Part shown: piece after piece, positions 21,136 to 30,000 of the stretch | Position numbering within the stretch: position 1 is the stretch's first letter | How the letters are laid out: the number at the start of each line of letters is the position of its first letter | NCBI GenBank assembly: GCA_014621425.1 | Contig: JAANBB010000416.1 | Span: forward strand, 1 to 35,102 | Direction of reading: 5' to 3' | Source: Cylindrodendrum hubeiense | Lineage: Eukaryota > Ascomycota > Sordariomycetes > Hypocreales > Nectriaceae | DNA: 35,102 bases | The notes under the pieces: model-generated | Databases searched by the model: none | Seen by the model: only the letters and a program-made list of their open reading frames with translations | Told to the model about the DNA's origin: nothing | Translations under genes and position numbers: made by a program

Positions 21136-21933
21136 GGTGGAAGAATGGCTTTTGGAGGGAGGTTGGTTGTATGTCGGGGCGGGAGTGCGCTGCGGCTCGC
21201 ACTTGAACGCAACTGGGTGCAAGATTGGAAAAATCTCGAGGATTCTGCCGCGGGACGTGCTTCACCGCCTTAACTTTTTTTTAGTGGAGACCATGCATTG
21301 GTACCAAACTCCTTGCGAATAAATAGGTATGTACTCTAGGGTAGGTACGAACTCAAATCAAATCAGCTTTCACTGAATTCAGCGCGGTCTCAATAGTATT
21401 GAGCATGGATTGATGTTTTTTTGTACATATGATCCTATACTTTGAGCACAGGATTGACATCTATCTGTGTGCATTTCGTTCTGACATACGTTCATATTCT
21501 TATCTGTACCCTATTTTCGTCTTACTTTCGAAAGCCCCACCAATTATCTGCACGATGCTGAACTGAGGGAGATCAGAATTAGGGAAGAGAATACGTTATT
21601 CCAACGGCTTGTATTTAGAAAATTACGGGCTACATATCCAAGTAATGTACTACGATCCCCACATGTTCTGCCCCTTTGCGCTTCGTGCCCACCATGGCCA
21701 AAGTGAACCCTAGACACTCCATGTAAGTGACTTCTGAATGTTGGCGTCCCACCACCCAGAGCTCATTTGTTTTTTTAAAAAAAAATATTAAATAAGCCGT
21801 TGGGATCCATATACCGTCATCCGATACAATGGCAGTGCGATGTATTGTTTGTGGTAGACTTGATCCTCTGGTCGAAATTGATTGGTTTCACAACCCGAGA
21901 TCTTATCAAGTACTGCCTTAGAAGATTGGGGCT
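21136..21933. other. EBP2 promoter and 3' flank of the pheromone gene
   Basis: 798 bp with no gene recognised. The part next to EBP2 (21136 to about 21290) is GC-rich with a poly-T run (cttttttttagtgg, about 21273). Beyond it the DNA is AT-rich, with an A-run aaaaaaaatattaaata at about 21776-21793 that may belong to the 3' end of the pheromone transcript. Confidence 0.45.
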
Positions 21934-22104
21934 TTACATGATCGTGCAACCAAGAGGATAGCTGGGGTTCTGATCCTTGGTGGGCTTGGCCATGACGCTG
22001 CAGCCCAGGGGGTAGCCAGGAGTAGTAGGCTTGACCATGACGTTGCACCCGAGAGGATAGTTGTTGGTCTGGTCTTTGGTGTTGTTGGTCTTGGTGGAAG
22101 GCAT
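21934..22104 (-). CDS. hpp1: Hybrid (h-type) lipopeptide pheromone precursor with three CaaX-like repeats (hpp1-like)
   Basis: An intronless 56-residue frame from ATG 22104 to TAA 21934-21936. The product begins MPSTKTNNTKDQ, is small, polar and has no signal peptide. It contains YPLGC-NVM (residues 16-23), YPLGC-SVM (31-38) and YPLGC-TIM (49-56). The last forms a genuine C-terminal CaaX box (Cys-Thr-Ile-Met), predicted to be farnesylated, trimmed and carboxymethylated. The two internal copies are each followed by V/A-KPT. The YPLGC codons differ at the third base for Tyr, Pro, Leu and Gly among copies while the residues stay fixed, so selection acts on the peptide. From memory, the class was defined by Trichoderma reesei HPP1, which has repeated (LI)GC(TS)VM and is needed for male fertility. 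That precursor has Kex2 sites; here no KR or RR exists. A TATA-like box lies about 150 nt upstream. Alternative: an ordinary a-factor precursor with internal duplication. Confidence 0.88.
   Translation of the reverse strand: MPSTKTNNTKDQTNNYPLGCNVMVKPTTPGYPLGCSVMAKPTKDQNPSYPLGCTIM
21937..22059 (-). repeat. hpp1: Three coding repeats YPLGC-x-(V/I)-M in the pheromone precursor
   Basis: Copies occupy 22059-22036, 22014-21991 and 21960-21937. Spacers are 7 and 10 residues, and both begin with a hydrophobic residue plus KPT (VKPT, AKPT). The two tandem units are therefore YPLGC(N/S)VM(V/A)KPT plus a variable linker. Confidence 0.9.
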
Positions 22105-22821
22105 CTTGAAGATTGGTGTGGTGAGACTGTGGAAAGCCTGAGAATATTCAGTGTTGAGAATGATGAAGGATGTAGAGTGTTGTAGTCAAGAGTGTTTGTG
22201 TGTGTTGATGATGAGGAGACCTATAGCTCGAACGACACAGAGCGTCCTACTTATACTTGATCGTGGGCCTACCCCGGATTCGTATCCCGCGCTACGCTTC
22301 CCAAACACATCTCATGAATTCCATGTGTGCTCTGATGGTGGTCGACCCGTGCGTGGTGGTCGATAATGCTTTTCATATTGTCTTAGGATCGGACAAGGAA
22401 ATCGGCCGACGCTAATGACTACGTGTAGCGAGCTTAGGCATAATTATAATTTAGATACAGTACATACATAGACCAAACCTCACACATTGCAAACCAAGAA
22501 CATAGTCCGTTCAACAGGAGGATCATAAGCCATCTGCCTGCGTGATCGTTGGCGGCTTAGAGGCACGGTCCTGGGGTGGGTGGTCCTTTGTGGAAGCTTA
22601 ATATTGTCTTTTAGTACGAACATATTGTTCTTTACGCCTCGCTCAGCCTCATTATCACCGGGCTTAACCGTAACCAATGGCACATTGCGGAGTCTCCCGA
22701 CCTAGAATTTTCCATTCCCGTTCTCCCCCCTGATGGATGAGATGCTAATACGAACCCTGCGAATCAGACAAGCGCAGAGCAAGCCATTCGCTAAAGCCAT
22801 ATGAAAGCCATGTGGGATGGC
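22105..22821. promoter_or_regulatory. Upstream region of the pheromone gene and 3' flank of the cyanase gene
   Basis: A 717-bp spacer between two minus-strand genes. Besides the TATA-like box it has a perfect 10-bp direct repeat, tggtggtcga, at 22336-22345 and 22354-22363, 18 bp apart, about 235-255 bp upstream of the pheromone ATG. This spacing is close to two helical turns and could be a paired binding site. An AT-rich patch (taattataatttagata) lies at about 22441-22456. No further gene: the 67-codon minus-strand frame at 22480-22683 starts with GTG and matches nothing I know. Confidence 0.5.
22248..22255 (-). promoter_or_regulatory. hpp1: TATA-like box of the pheromone gene (TATAAGTA)
   Basis: On the minus strand TATAAGTA reads from 22255 to 22248, about 145-150 nt before the ATG. 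It is followed by a leader rich in C, A and T (repeated cat and aca words) and an AAG before the ATG that gives A at -3. This is a plausible core promoter for a short, strongly expressed transcript. Confidence 0.55.
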
Positions 22822-23423
22822 TTAGAAGCGACTGAACGGAAGCCTTGCAAAGTTAGAACAGAATTCAATGGACAAGCCCGAGGGTATCTTACCACTTCCC
22901 CCTCAATGTGATGACGACCCATGGCGTACCTGCTTCGTCCACCTCCTTGTCGACCTTGGTTGAGAAGGCAATGGCACTCATAATGCCGTCGCCAAACTTC
23001 TCATTCAAAATGGCCTTGTACGCATAGCCGTAGTTTTGCACGATCTCGTACAATCTGTAGATGAGTGGTTCAACCGGGGGCATCGGGCCTGCCTGGCCTC
23101 GGTTGGGGAATCCCGTCATCTGTGCCGTAAGAGATTCCTTGTGCAAGTCCAAGAGCTCCGATAGCCGCTCAACGTCGTCATCGGACGCCGTCGCCTGACC
23201 ATAGAACAATGCCGCACATGCGACCTCGCTTCGGTCAAGATGCTTGCCAATGGCCTCGAAGCTCAAGCCCTTTGCTGCCTTGGCATCGAAGAGCGATTTG
23301 GAGTAAGCTGGAAGTCTATCCGCGATAGTAGACTAAGACTCGGATGAGCATAACTCCGCTGCACAGACTCATCAAGGGGGATTATCTCACGTCAAGGGTT
23401 GCGATACGACCTTCGTTTGCCAT
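22822..23423 (-). CDS. Cyanate hydratase (cyanase), 3 exons with a 22-nt last exon
   Basis: Minus-strand exons 23423-23391, 23332-22893 and 22843-22822 give 164 residues. Cyanase turns cyanate plus bicarbonate into carbon dioxide and carbamate, which decays to ammonia, so it detoxifies cyanate and releases nitrogen. The N-terminal helical domain contains [26 protein letters not shown]. The C-terminal catalytic domain contains [30 protein letters not shown]. Catalytic R104, E107 and S130 match the spacing of E. coli Arg96, Glu99 and Ser122. The final intron (22844-22892, 49 nt, CTAAC branch point, AAG acceptor) falls inside the last Trp codon; removing it adds LPFSRF-stop, the usual fungal cyanase ending. 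Without splicing, the donor itself supplies TAA right after that Trp. Exon 1 codes only [11 protein letters not shown]. No nitrogen-regulatory motif was judged reliable. Confidence 0.92.
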
Positions 23424-23772
23424 TTTGAAGTAGGGGGTCCTGTGGCGGATCGACACGACTGATTGTTCTTTGGATGAAAGAAGAGAGAGAATTGATCAAG
23501 GACAAGCAGAATCCAGGCGGGCCCTTCAGCTCATGAAGAGCTCTCATTCCCCATGATCTGCGGGGTCGACCCTTGTGTATCCTACATCGGGACGCACGGC
23601 ATGCAGGGTGTTATTCGGCGATATTCCGGAGACTCGGGAACCGCTGATTCGACGTTCATGGCTGTCATACGCTCGCATATCGACATCCAAAAATAAGGAT
23701 TTAGCTGACGTACGAAAGGGCGAATTGTGACGTTTGTGTTGTTTTCGTATGAAGCTGACGGTGTGCAATTTA
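23424..23772. promoter_or_regulatory. Cyanase promoter and 3' flank of the AIM6-like gene
   Basis: A 349-bp spacer between two minus-strand genes. The part just before the cyanase start is rich in purines on the plus strand (aaagaagagagagaattg, about 23478-23495), so it is CT-rich on the transcribed sense side, as expected for a leader. No gene was seen. Confidence 0.45.
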
Positions 23773-24793
23773 TCACCTTCTCTCAAAAATGCCTCTTACA
23801 CCAAGCACATCGTCGACGTGGAGGATATCAAGGCCCTCATCAACAAGAAGATCCCAAAGTTGATTCCTCTTGGGCAAAGGCCAGGCGGGCAAACTCCAAT
23901 ACCGCACTTTGAGCCCTCGACTATGAGCCTCTTTGATCTGGTTCCGTACTTTGATGAGTTGCGATTGCCGAAGACCTCGAGGCCCGATCAGCCCAATCGA
24001 TCGTCGGAAGGAAACGCTTGCGTAGTATGAATTGACTCCGTTATAAGTGCCCTCGCCGAGTTTTGCCAAAGGTGCATCGAGGAAGACATCCCTTGACGGA
24101 TTCGCCTCTACTTGCTCGACTTGCGTCGTTCCAGTCCCAACCACTGTGATGACCCCCGGGATGAGCGTTCCGTTGTTGATATGAGTAAGCCAACCTCCCC
24201 TTCTAAGGGGTTCCAGCTTCTCAAGGAGAAGTGGCCATGCAACTACAGGATTCGCTTTAATATCCACCAAGAGGATTAGTGCCTGGCTGGGATCGACGTC
24301 ATAGACACCCCGGGTCGGACGCACGCCACCTGCTGCCGAATTTTTCTCTTGGAGAATCGTAACTAGAGGATCTATGTATAAGGCTGACAAGGTGCGATCC
24401 GTTGCGAGACGCCCTCTGTCATGACTGACATATAACTCGCCTTGGAAGGCCCAAACATCGGCCTCGACGCCAATACATCCCGCGAGCAACGCCGAATGGA
24501 GCGGCCATTTTCTCCAATAGTCATTGTGGGAGCTGCACGGGATTGGGACTGCGTCATCAGAATGGAGGCCGAGATCGGGATTTACTGGGGGCGATTCGCC
24601 ATTGTAGTTACAGAGGACAGGCGTCAGTCTGAGAATTAAAGCCAAGAGAAGACTAATCGTGCTTCTCGACATCAGCGGAGAAAGGGACGGCTTTGGAGGG
24701 ACCAAAAACTCACGCAAATGCGGTTCCGACGAGGCCGGAGGCAATCACATATGGCCTTGGGCTTGACTGTAGATTAGATCGAGTGGGTGTCAT
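23773..24793 (-). CDS. AIM6: AIM6-like PLC/glycerophosphodiesterase-fold protein with N-terminal signal/anchor, 2 exons
   Basis: Minus-strand exons 24793-24714 and 24628-23773 (intron 85 nt) encode 311 residues. The join produces VIASGLVGTAFALTPVLC, a hydrophobic segment fitting a signal peptide or anchor. The rest is the AIM6 (altered inheritance of mitochondria 6) version of the PLC-like phosphodiesterase TIM barrel: SSHNDYWRKWPLHSALLAGC with the first catalytic-type His, VEADVW with the acidic metal ligands, ELYVSHD with a second His, LILLVDIKA, and near the C-terminus LKVRYWSLPAWP and GLDILHVDDV. The substrate of AIM6 proteins is not established; glycerophosphodiester or phosphoinositide-like lipids are a guess from the fold. 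In-frame ATG 24672 inside the intron offers an alternative start with its own hydrophobic leader (MSRSTISLLLALIL), giving 299 residues. I prefer the spliced form because it uses a clean GTGAGT donor and CAG acceptor. Confidence 0.82.
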
Positions 24794-25534
24794 ATTTGGC
24801 GATGCGATGGTTCTCTTTCTGCGACATGTAGTGTAGCTCATCAACCGTTGGAGAGCATCAATACCCCAACCGAGGATATAAGGCCACAGTAAATCAAAGA
24901 CGAAGTTACTGGATGTCTCAGTGCCATGAATGCTGCCAACGTCATCTCATGGCCGTTGAGTGTTTGGCGTGGCTAGGTGGCCCCACTCAGACCGTACCGG
25001 CGTTCATGTGCCTTGATGGCTGCATATCGCACAATCAGGAGACTTGATGGAGGAGTGGGAGGAATATATTGGCGGAGGTGAAGGCGCTGCGCCTGGTCTG
25101 ATCGCCGGATGTATTGTCCTCGAGTAAATGGATGAAGTGAAGGTGAAGGACGTATCTATTGAGATGGCGATGAATCGCTGGAAGATAAACCGAAAGTAGT
25201 ACAACAACCAGGTACGTACACTGCAGGCCATGGTACTTTATTTGGCAGCATTCCATTGACCGCCCGTTTGTTACTGGTGGTACTTTGACGGTGGGTCCTG
25301 GCGGGGAACACGACCTTTGCGATAAGAGATGGGCGCCGCGATAAGATAATTTCTTGGAGAATCTTTCCCAGGGACTTTCTCTCCACCCAACTTGTCAACC
25401 AAACACAACATCTCCTTGCATTCGCCGCCAACACGCCGTGACTGCACCCATTCCGATTCCCCAGTCCAATCGAAGCTGGCGCAGCGATTGAGATACTGCA
25501 CTAGACCCCGAAACTTTGCGCAAATTCACCGACC
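24794..25534. promoter_or_regulatory. Divergent promoter region between the AIM6-like gene and the lysine-rich protein gene
   Basis: 741 bp with no recognised gene. Frames that cross the right part continue into the lysine-rich gene only by chance, since its true start lies at 25535. No TATA box or long repeat stood out. Confidence 0.45.
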
Positions 25535-26528
25535 ATGCCCCACAAACACAAGAGGAAGAGAGGGGACGACGAGTCAGAGTATGAAACCCGAAGAGACCTT
25601 TCGCAACTGCGCATCTGACACTTGTATTCACAGATTCAATCTCCCTCCGTCTCAAAAAGCGCGATCCCTCCCAGTGTCGTTAAAGAGTTCAAAGCACACA
25701 AAGGATGTGAAGAACGGGAAGAATGGGAAGAATGGGAAGAACGCGAAGACTCCCGCACCGGTCCAAGAGGATTTGAAACCCAAGGGAAAGAAGGCACGAG
25801 GCAAGGACAACGATGTACCACGAGCATTCAGACGACTCATGTCTGTGGCAAATGGAAAGAGGGTCAGATCTGGCCTCGACGACGGCAATGAGGGCAAGAC
25901 GGTAGCGAAGGAGACTTCCGAGGAACTGAAGATTCTCCCGGGCGAGGACATGAGGTCATTTTCATTCAGAGTCAACGCTGCCCTCCCGGTGGCTGGCCTC
26001 GCCAAGAAGACAGTGATCAAGGATGGCAAGGATGAGGCCGGTTTCAAGGTGCTCCGTACCAGGAAAGAGCGAAAAATGCACAAGCTCTACGACCAATGGC
26101 GAGCTGAGGACGAAAAGATCAAGGATCAGCGGGAAGAAGAGGCCGCCCAGGATGCGGAACGGGAGGATGATGAGGGAGTTGGAATGACAGCCAAGGCCGC
26201 GGCTGAGTTGGAGGAGGCGACTAGCTCAAGGAAGAAGAAGAAGAAGGCAGGGCGAGGACCGGCAGAAGAGGATCCATGGCTGGAGCTGAAGAAAAAGAGA
26301 GCAGAAGCCAAGGTCGGACTGCACGACACGGCCAAGGCGCCACCGGAGCTGAACAAGAAGGTCATCAAACAACTCAAGGTTAGAGGTGCTGCTGTGGAGG
26401 TCGACAATATCCCCAAGTCCGCCGGCAGCTTGCGACGCCGTGAGGAGTTGCAGGGAGTCAGGGCAGAGGTTGTGGATGCCTACAGGAAGATCCGAGAGCA
26501 CGAGCAGGCCAAGTTGAACAAGAAATGA
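25535..26528 (+). CDS. Lysine-rich conserved fungal protein, probably nucleolar, 2 exons
   Basis: Exons 25535-25578 and 25634-26528 (intron 55 nt) give 312 residues. The N-terminus MPHKHKRKRGDDESEFNLPPSQKA, restored by the splice, is the type seen in a conserved Pezizomycotina family I recognise by pattern but cannot name. Following parts: a short NGK tandem repeat (KNGKNGKNGKNAK), basic clusters, a more ordered middle (VPRAFRRLM, EDMRSFSFRVNAALPV, RKERKMHKLYDQWR), long acidic/basic coiled-coil stretches with a run of five lysines, and a conserved C-terminal end (VDNIPKSAGSLRRREELQGVRAEVVDAYRKIRE). The composition and multiple nuclear-localisation-like clusters suggest a nucleolar or RNA-associated role, perhaps in ribosome biogenesis; this is inference. 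The long open frame upstream of exon 2 in the same phase is not coding. Confidence 0.82.
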
Positions 26529-27040
26529 TCTTGGCGGAGACGTTGATGAGAACGGAACTTAGCCGAGCGGTTGAAATTGAATAAAAGGCTTCTTTAGCTG
26601 GGGAAGTTTTTCCTGGTTGAATGATTACATCTTCTTTCGTGAATGCGTCTGTGAATGCGTTGGTGACAATCCGTGACGATGAATTCTTTACCCATAGACG
26701 GAGCCGCGGACCTATTCTTTGCGATGCTGCACTTTAATTACAGCAGTATCCCGCTTGCCCAAATGCGGCCTACGTCGAGTCAACTAGCAAGGGTGCGGCG
26801 GCTTACGTCATCATTCCCAGTGGTCAGACAGGTCAAACGTTTCGGACGGTCGCGTCTCCCAGTGGCACGGCACCCCGCCATCCCCACATCATCATCAAGC
26901 TGCAGCAACAGGCAAAAAAAAGTTATACACTTTGCCATCGCGCTGGGTCCTCGGTTCAATTCGCCCCCAGACCATTTCTCATCGTCACTTTTTCAGTTGC
27001 GTTTTTCGCTAAGAATGAACACCCCGGACTCTAATACACT
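26529..27040. promoter_or_regulatory. Intergenic region upstream of TFC3
   Basis: 512 bp between two plus-strand genes. The left part should hold the 3' UTR of the lysine-rich gene (AATAAAA-like gaataaaag at 26579-26587, a plausible polyadenylation signal). The right part is the TFC3 promoter. An A-run (caaaaaaaag, about 26913) precedes the start. No gene was recognised. Confidence 0.5.
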
Positions 27041-30000
27041 ATGGCTTCGGAGCTCGAGGGCTTGATCGCGGCGCTCCTGGTGCTCATCTCCTGCGGCGGC
27101 GAGCAGGGTAAGTCACTGTTGCCACGGCTTCACCAGGGTTCGACTTCTAGAAACTGCTTCGGCATGTGGATTTTCGTCATGGTTGCGCGAATGCGACCGC
27201 TCTGACTGTCAAGTTCAGCTCAGGTTTGGGGGCCGTGATGAGAATTCGAGGCTGACCCAGTTCTGTCCCCTAGGGTGTTCTGTGAGCGACCTTGTTGATG
27301 CCATCCACAATCCTTCAGGATCTCAGCACGCCGCTCCTGGCCAACCTGAACAGCATCCACATCTCCGAAATGAAAACTCTGGCTTCCGTCATCGCACTGC
27401 CTCCACCATCTGGAAATGGCTGGCAGCAAGAAGGGACGTATCCATCGGTCCCGATAGGAACTACAACCACCTATCTTTGGACGACGTCTTGGCTCTGTCA
27501 CCACCTCCATCATCCGCTGTAGACGAACAAGATGACACTTCCTCCGGAAAGGCCAAGGTCCAAAACATGGGAGGCCATGTTCAGGTATACGCCTCCGAGG
27601 AAACTATGTGGGAATCGCTTACAGGCCATGCCATCGACTACAAGCGAGTCCCCAGATCCGAGTGGCTCTTGTTGCTTGGAATCGCCTCCACGACTATGCA
27701 TGGAATCTTGCAGGGTGATCTTGGTCGACTCGTTGACCAAGATAAGCGATCAGTCCCCAAGCGGACAGATGCCTTGCTGAAGAAGGGGTACATTGCGAAG
27801 AGAACCACGCTTGTTCGAGGCACTAAGACAAGCAAGATGTGGCTCAAATTATTTGCCCCGCCACTGCCTAAGGACGGAGATGCCATTGATGAACCTCGTG
27901 CAGAGATGAACCTTTCTCGTCAGGTTTTGGCTGCTAACCTCGATCCGGTCCCATGGCACATCAGATGGACCGGCGAATCTGTCGATTATACGGCGCTGGC
28001 CACAACCATCCAGGCCGTTTCTAAGGAATGGGGTGTGTTGCGGATGCAGGACCTCAAGTCCAAACTCGGAGTGCTGGGGATGCGATGGCAGATGAAGGTC
28101 CTGGCCAAAGTTTGCCGGTTTCTCAACTCTCGGGGCGTCATTCAGTACGTCGCTGCTAAACTTGGCGACAAGGTGTTCAAGGATTGTATAAAGTACGGCC
28201 GTGATCTCAATGCCGAAGATTGGTCTATATATCTTGCCACGGGTAAGCGTACAACAAAGCCTTCTAGAAACCCTGATCTTGCCGCTGGCGAAGGCACCGA
28301 TGGGAAGTCACTGTTCGGCCAAACAACCAACGCCTCAGAAGTCTCTTCTACCCCTCCATGGTCACTAGATAAGCCCCTTCCTGCCACCATCACGGAGATG
28401 GCGCATCGACTAGGTGATAAAGGGCTCAGTAATCCGGACATTTACGGCTTAACACTAGGCCCATCCTTCAGCAGATATCTCTCTTCGATGACGTCTGCCT
28501 TGGCGACTCCTAACCTTCAACCGTCTCATTTGAAACACTTCCAATTACGAAGCGAACACACAAGAGTCGGGAAGATAGCTTCATATCGATATTTTGCTCA
28601 GAAGGGCTGCTCTCCTGCGCCTGATCATTCTGAAAGGCCCAAACCGCTAGAATCACCTCAGAAGGAGGGCAACGACTCCACGCATTCATCACCGGGCTCT
28701 TCATATGGCTTTGCTCCAGTCTCTGCTTCAGCATTGACTGCCAAACCCGCAGCTACATTGTCCGACTTGTGCACACTGGGGCTGGCAAAACGGAAACCCA
28801 AGGGTCGTCCCAAGAAGAAACAGCCCGCCAAGTCAGTTAATGGCCTGTCGCCAGCAGCGAAACAAAGCGACGGAGTGCCCCAGGAGCCACTTCAGGAGAC
28901 CAAGCCCAAATCCCAGGAAGACGACATTCCTCAACAGGATTCCACGCCTCAGGAAGAGAACGTTCCTCAGCTCGAAACAACGCCCCTGGCGGCTAGCATA
29001 CCAGAGAAGTCACCTGATGCAGACACACTCATAGTGACATTAAAGGTTGCTCCGGAGGCATTAAAGAGTCTAATCGAACAACCAGCCTCAGAAACTCCAT
29101 CACAAGCGAGAAGAACGAGGACACCACGGAAACTCCCAGAAACAGTGATAGAGAGTCCGATTACAACTACAGTTGACACCAGTATCTCTTCCGACATAGG
29201 CCCACCGGCCCCGAAGAAACGTGGCCGGCCACGACGAGGAACCCAGCCGACACGACCCAGCGAGCCTGCCCCTGATACCCGCCCTTGGACGTGCGAAAAG
29301 TGTGGTGGTAGTTGGAAGAACGACATTGGTCTGAAGTACCATCTGGAAAAGTCCAAAACTCCATGTAACCCCTCGTTTGACGCGTCTGAGCCGACGCCTC
29401 GGCGAGGACGAAAACCAGCCAATTTGGAGACGAAAGATCCAGCTACACCAGTACCTGCGCCCCTAGAAACTCTACAAAAGGATAGTGCGGTGGTATCAGA
29501 GTCAAGTTTGAAGGATCAGGATGAAGATTCGGAAGCGGGAGAACGAACCCCAGTTGAACCTCAATCCAGAAAACGTCCCATGGTCACACCGGGGTTATCT
29601 TCACGACCGTCCGTCAGCCTCACGGGAGGCCCGCTCCAAGTTGTTCCAGAATGGCGACGGCCCTCATCCATCAGTTTTGACTCACCAAGAAAAGCCACGG
29701 TATCAAGCACCAATGGCGGAGGAGCTCTCGTACAAAGCCAGGATGGTCAGTTACGTCCTGTTTTGGGGCTATCCGATCGTCCCAAATCGAGATCTAGTAC
29801 GCCGAAGACCGCTCGAAAGAAGCAACCTGTAAAAGGGGGAAAGTCAAAGGCAGAAGAGGCGGTACAGGCCAAGACACTGGAACCAACTGATGAGCCTGAT
29901 CGAGAATCTATTACAAGCACAGCGCCATCAGGAAAATCGGTAGGAAGACAAGCGCCCTCGACCGTTGTCGACAGCTTGCTGCCCAAAGTCACTTGGAATA

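Noticed and set aside
21788..22048. 86-codon minus-strand frame overlapping the pheromone gene, with repeated QRHGQA
   Set aside because: It is the shifted frame of the same DNA repeats. The YPLGC frame has a proper ATG, a C-terminal CaaX and synonymous variation between copies; this frame has none of these.
22480..22683. 67-codon minus-strand frame between the pheromone and cyanase genes
   Set aside because: Its first codon is GTG, there is no known motif, and it sits where the cyanase 3' UTR should be.
25392..25633. In-phase open frame extending upstream of exon 2 of the lysine-rich protein
   Set aside because: The ATG at 25535 in another phase plus a GTATGA...CAG intron gives the more plausible conserved N-terminus; the upstream part reads as non-coding.
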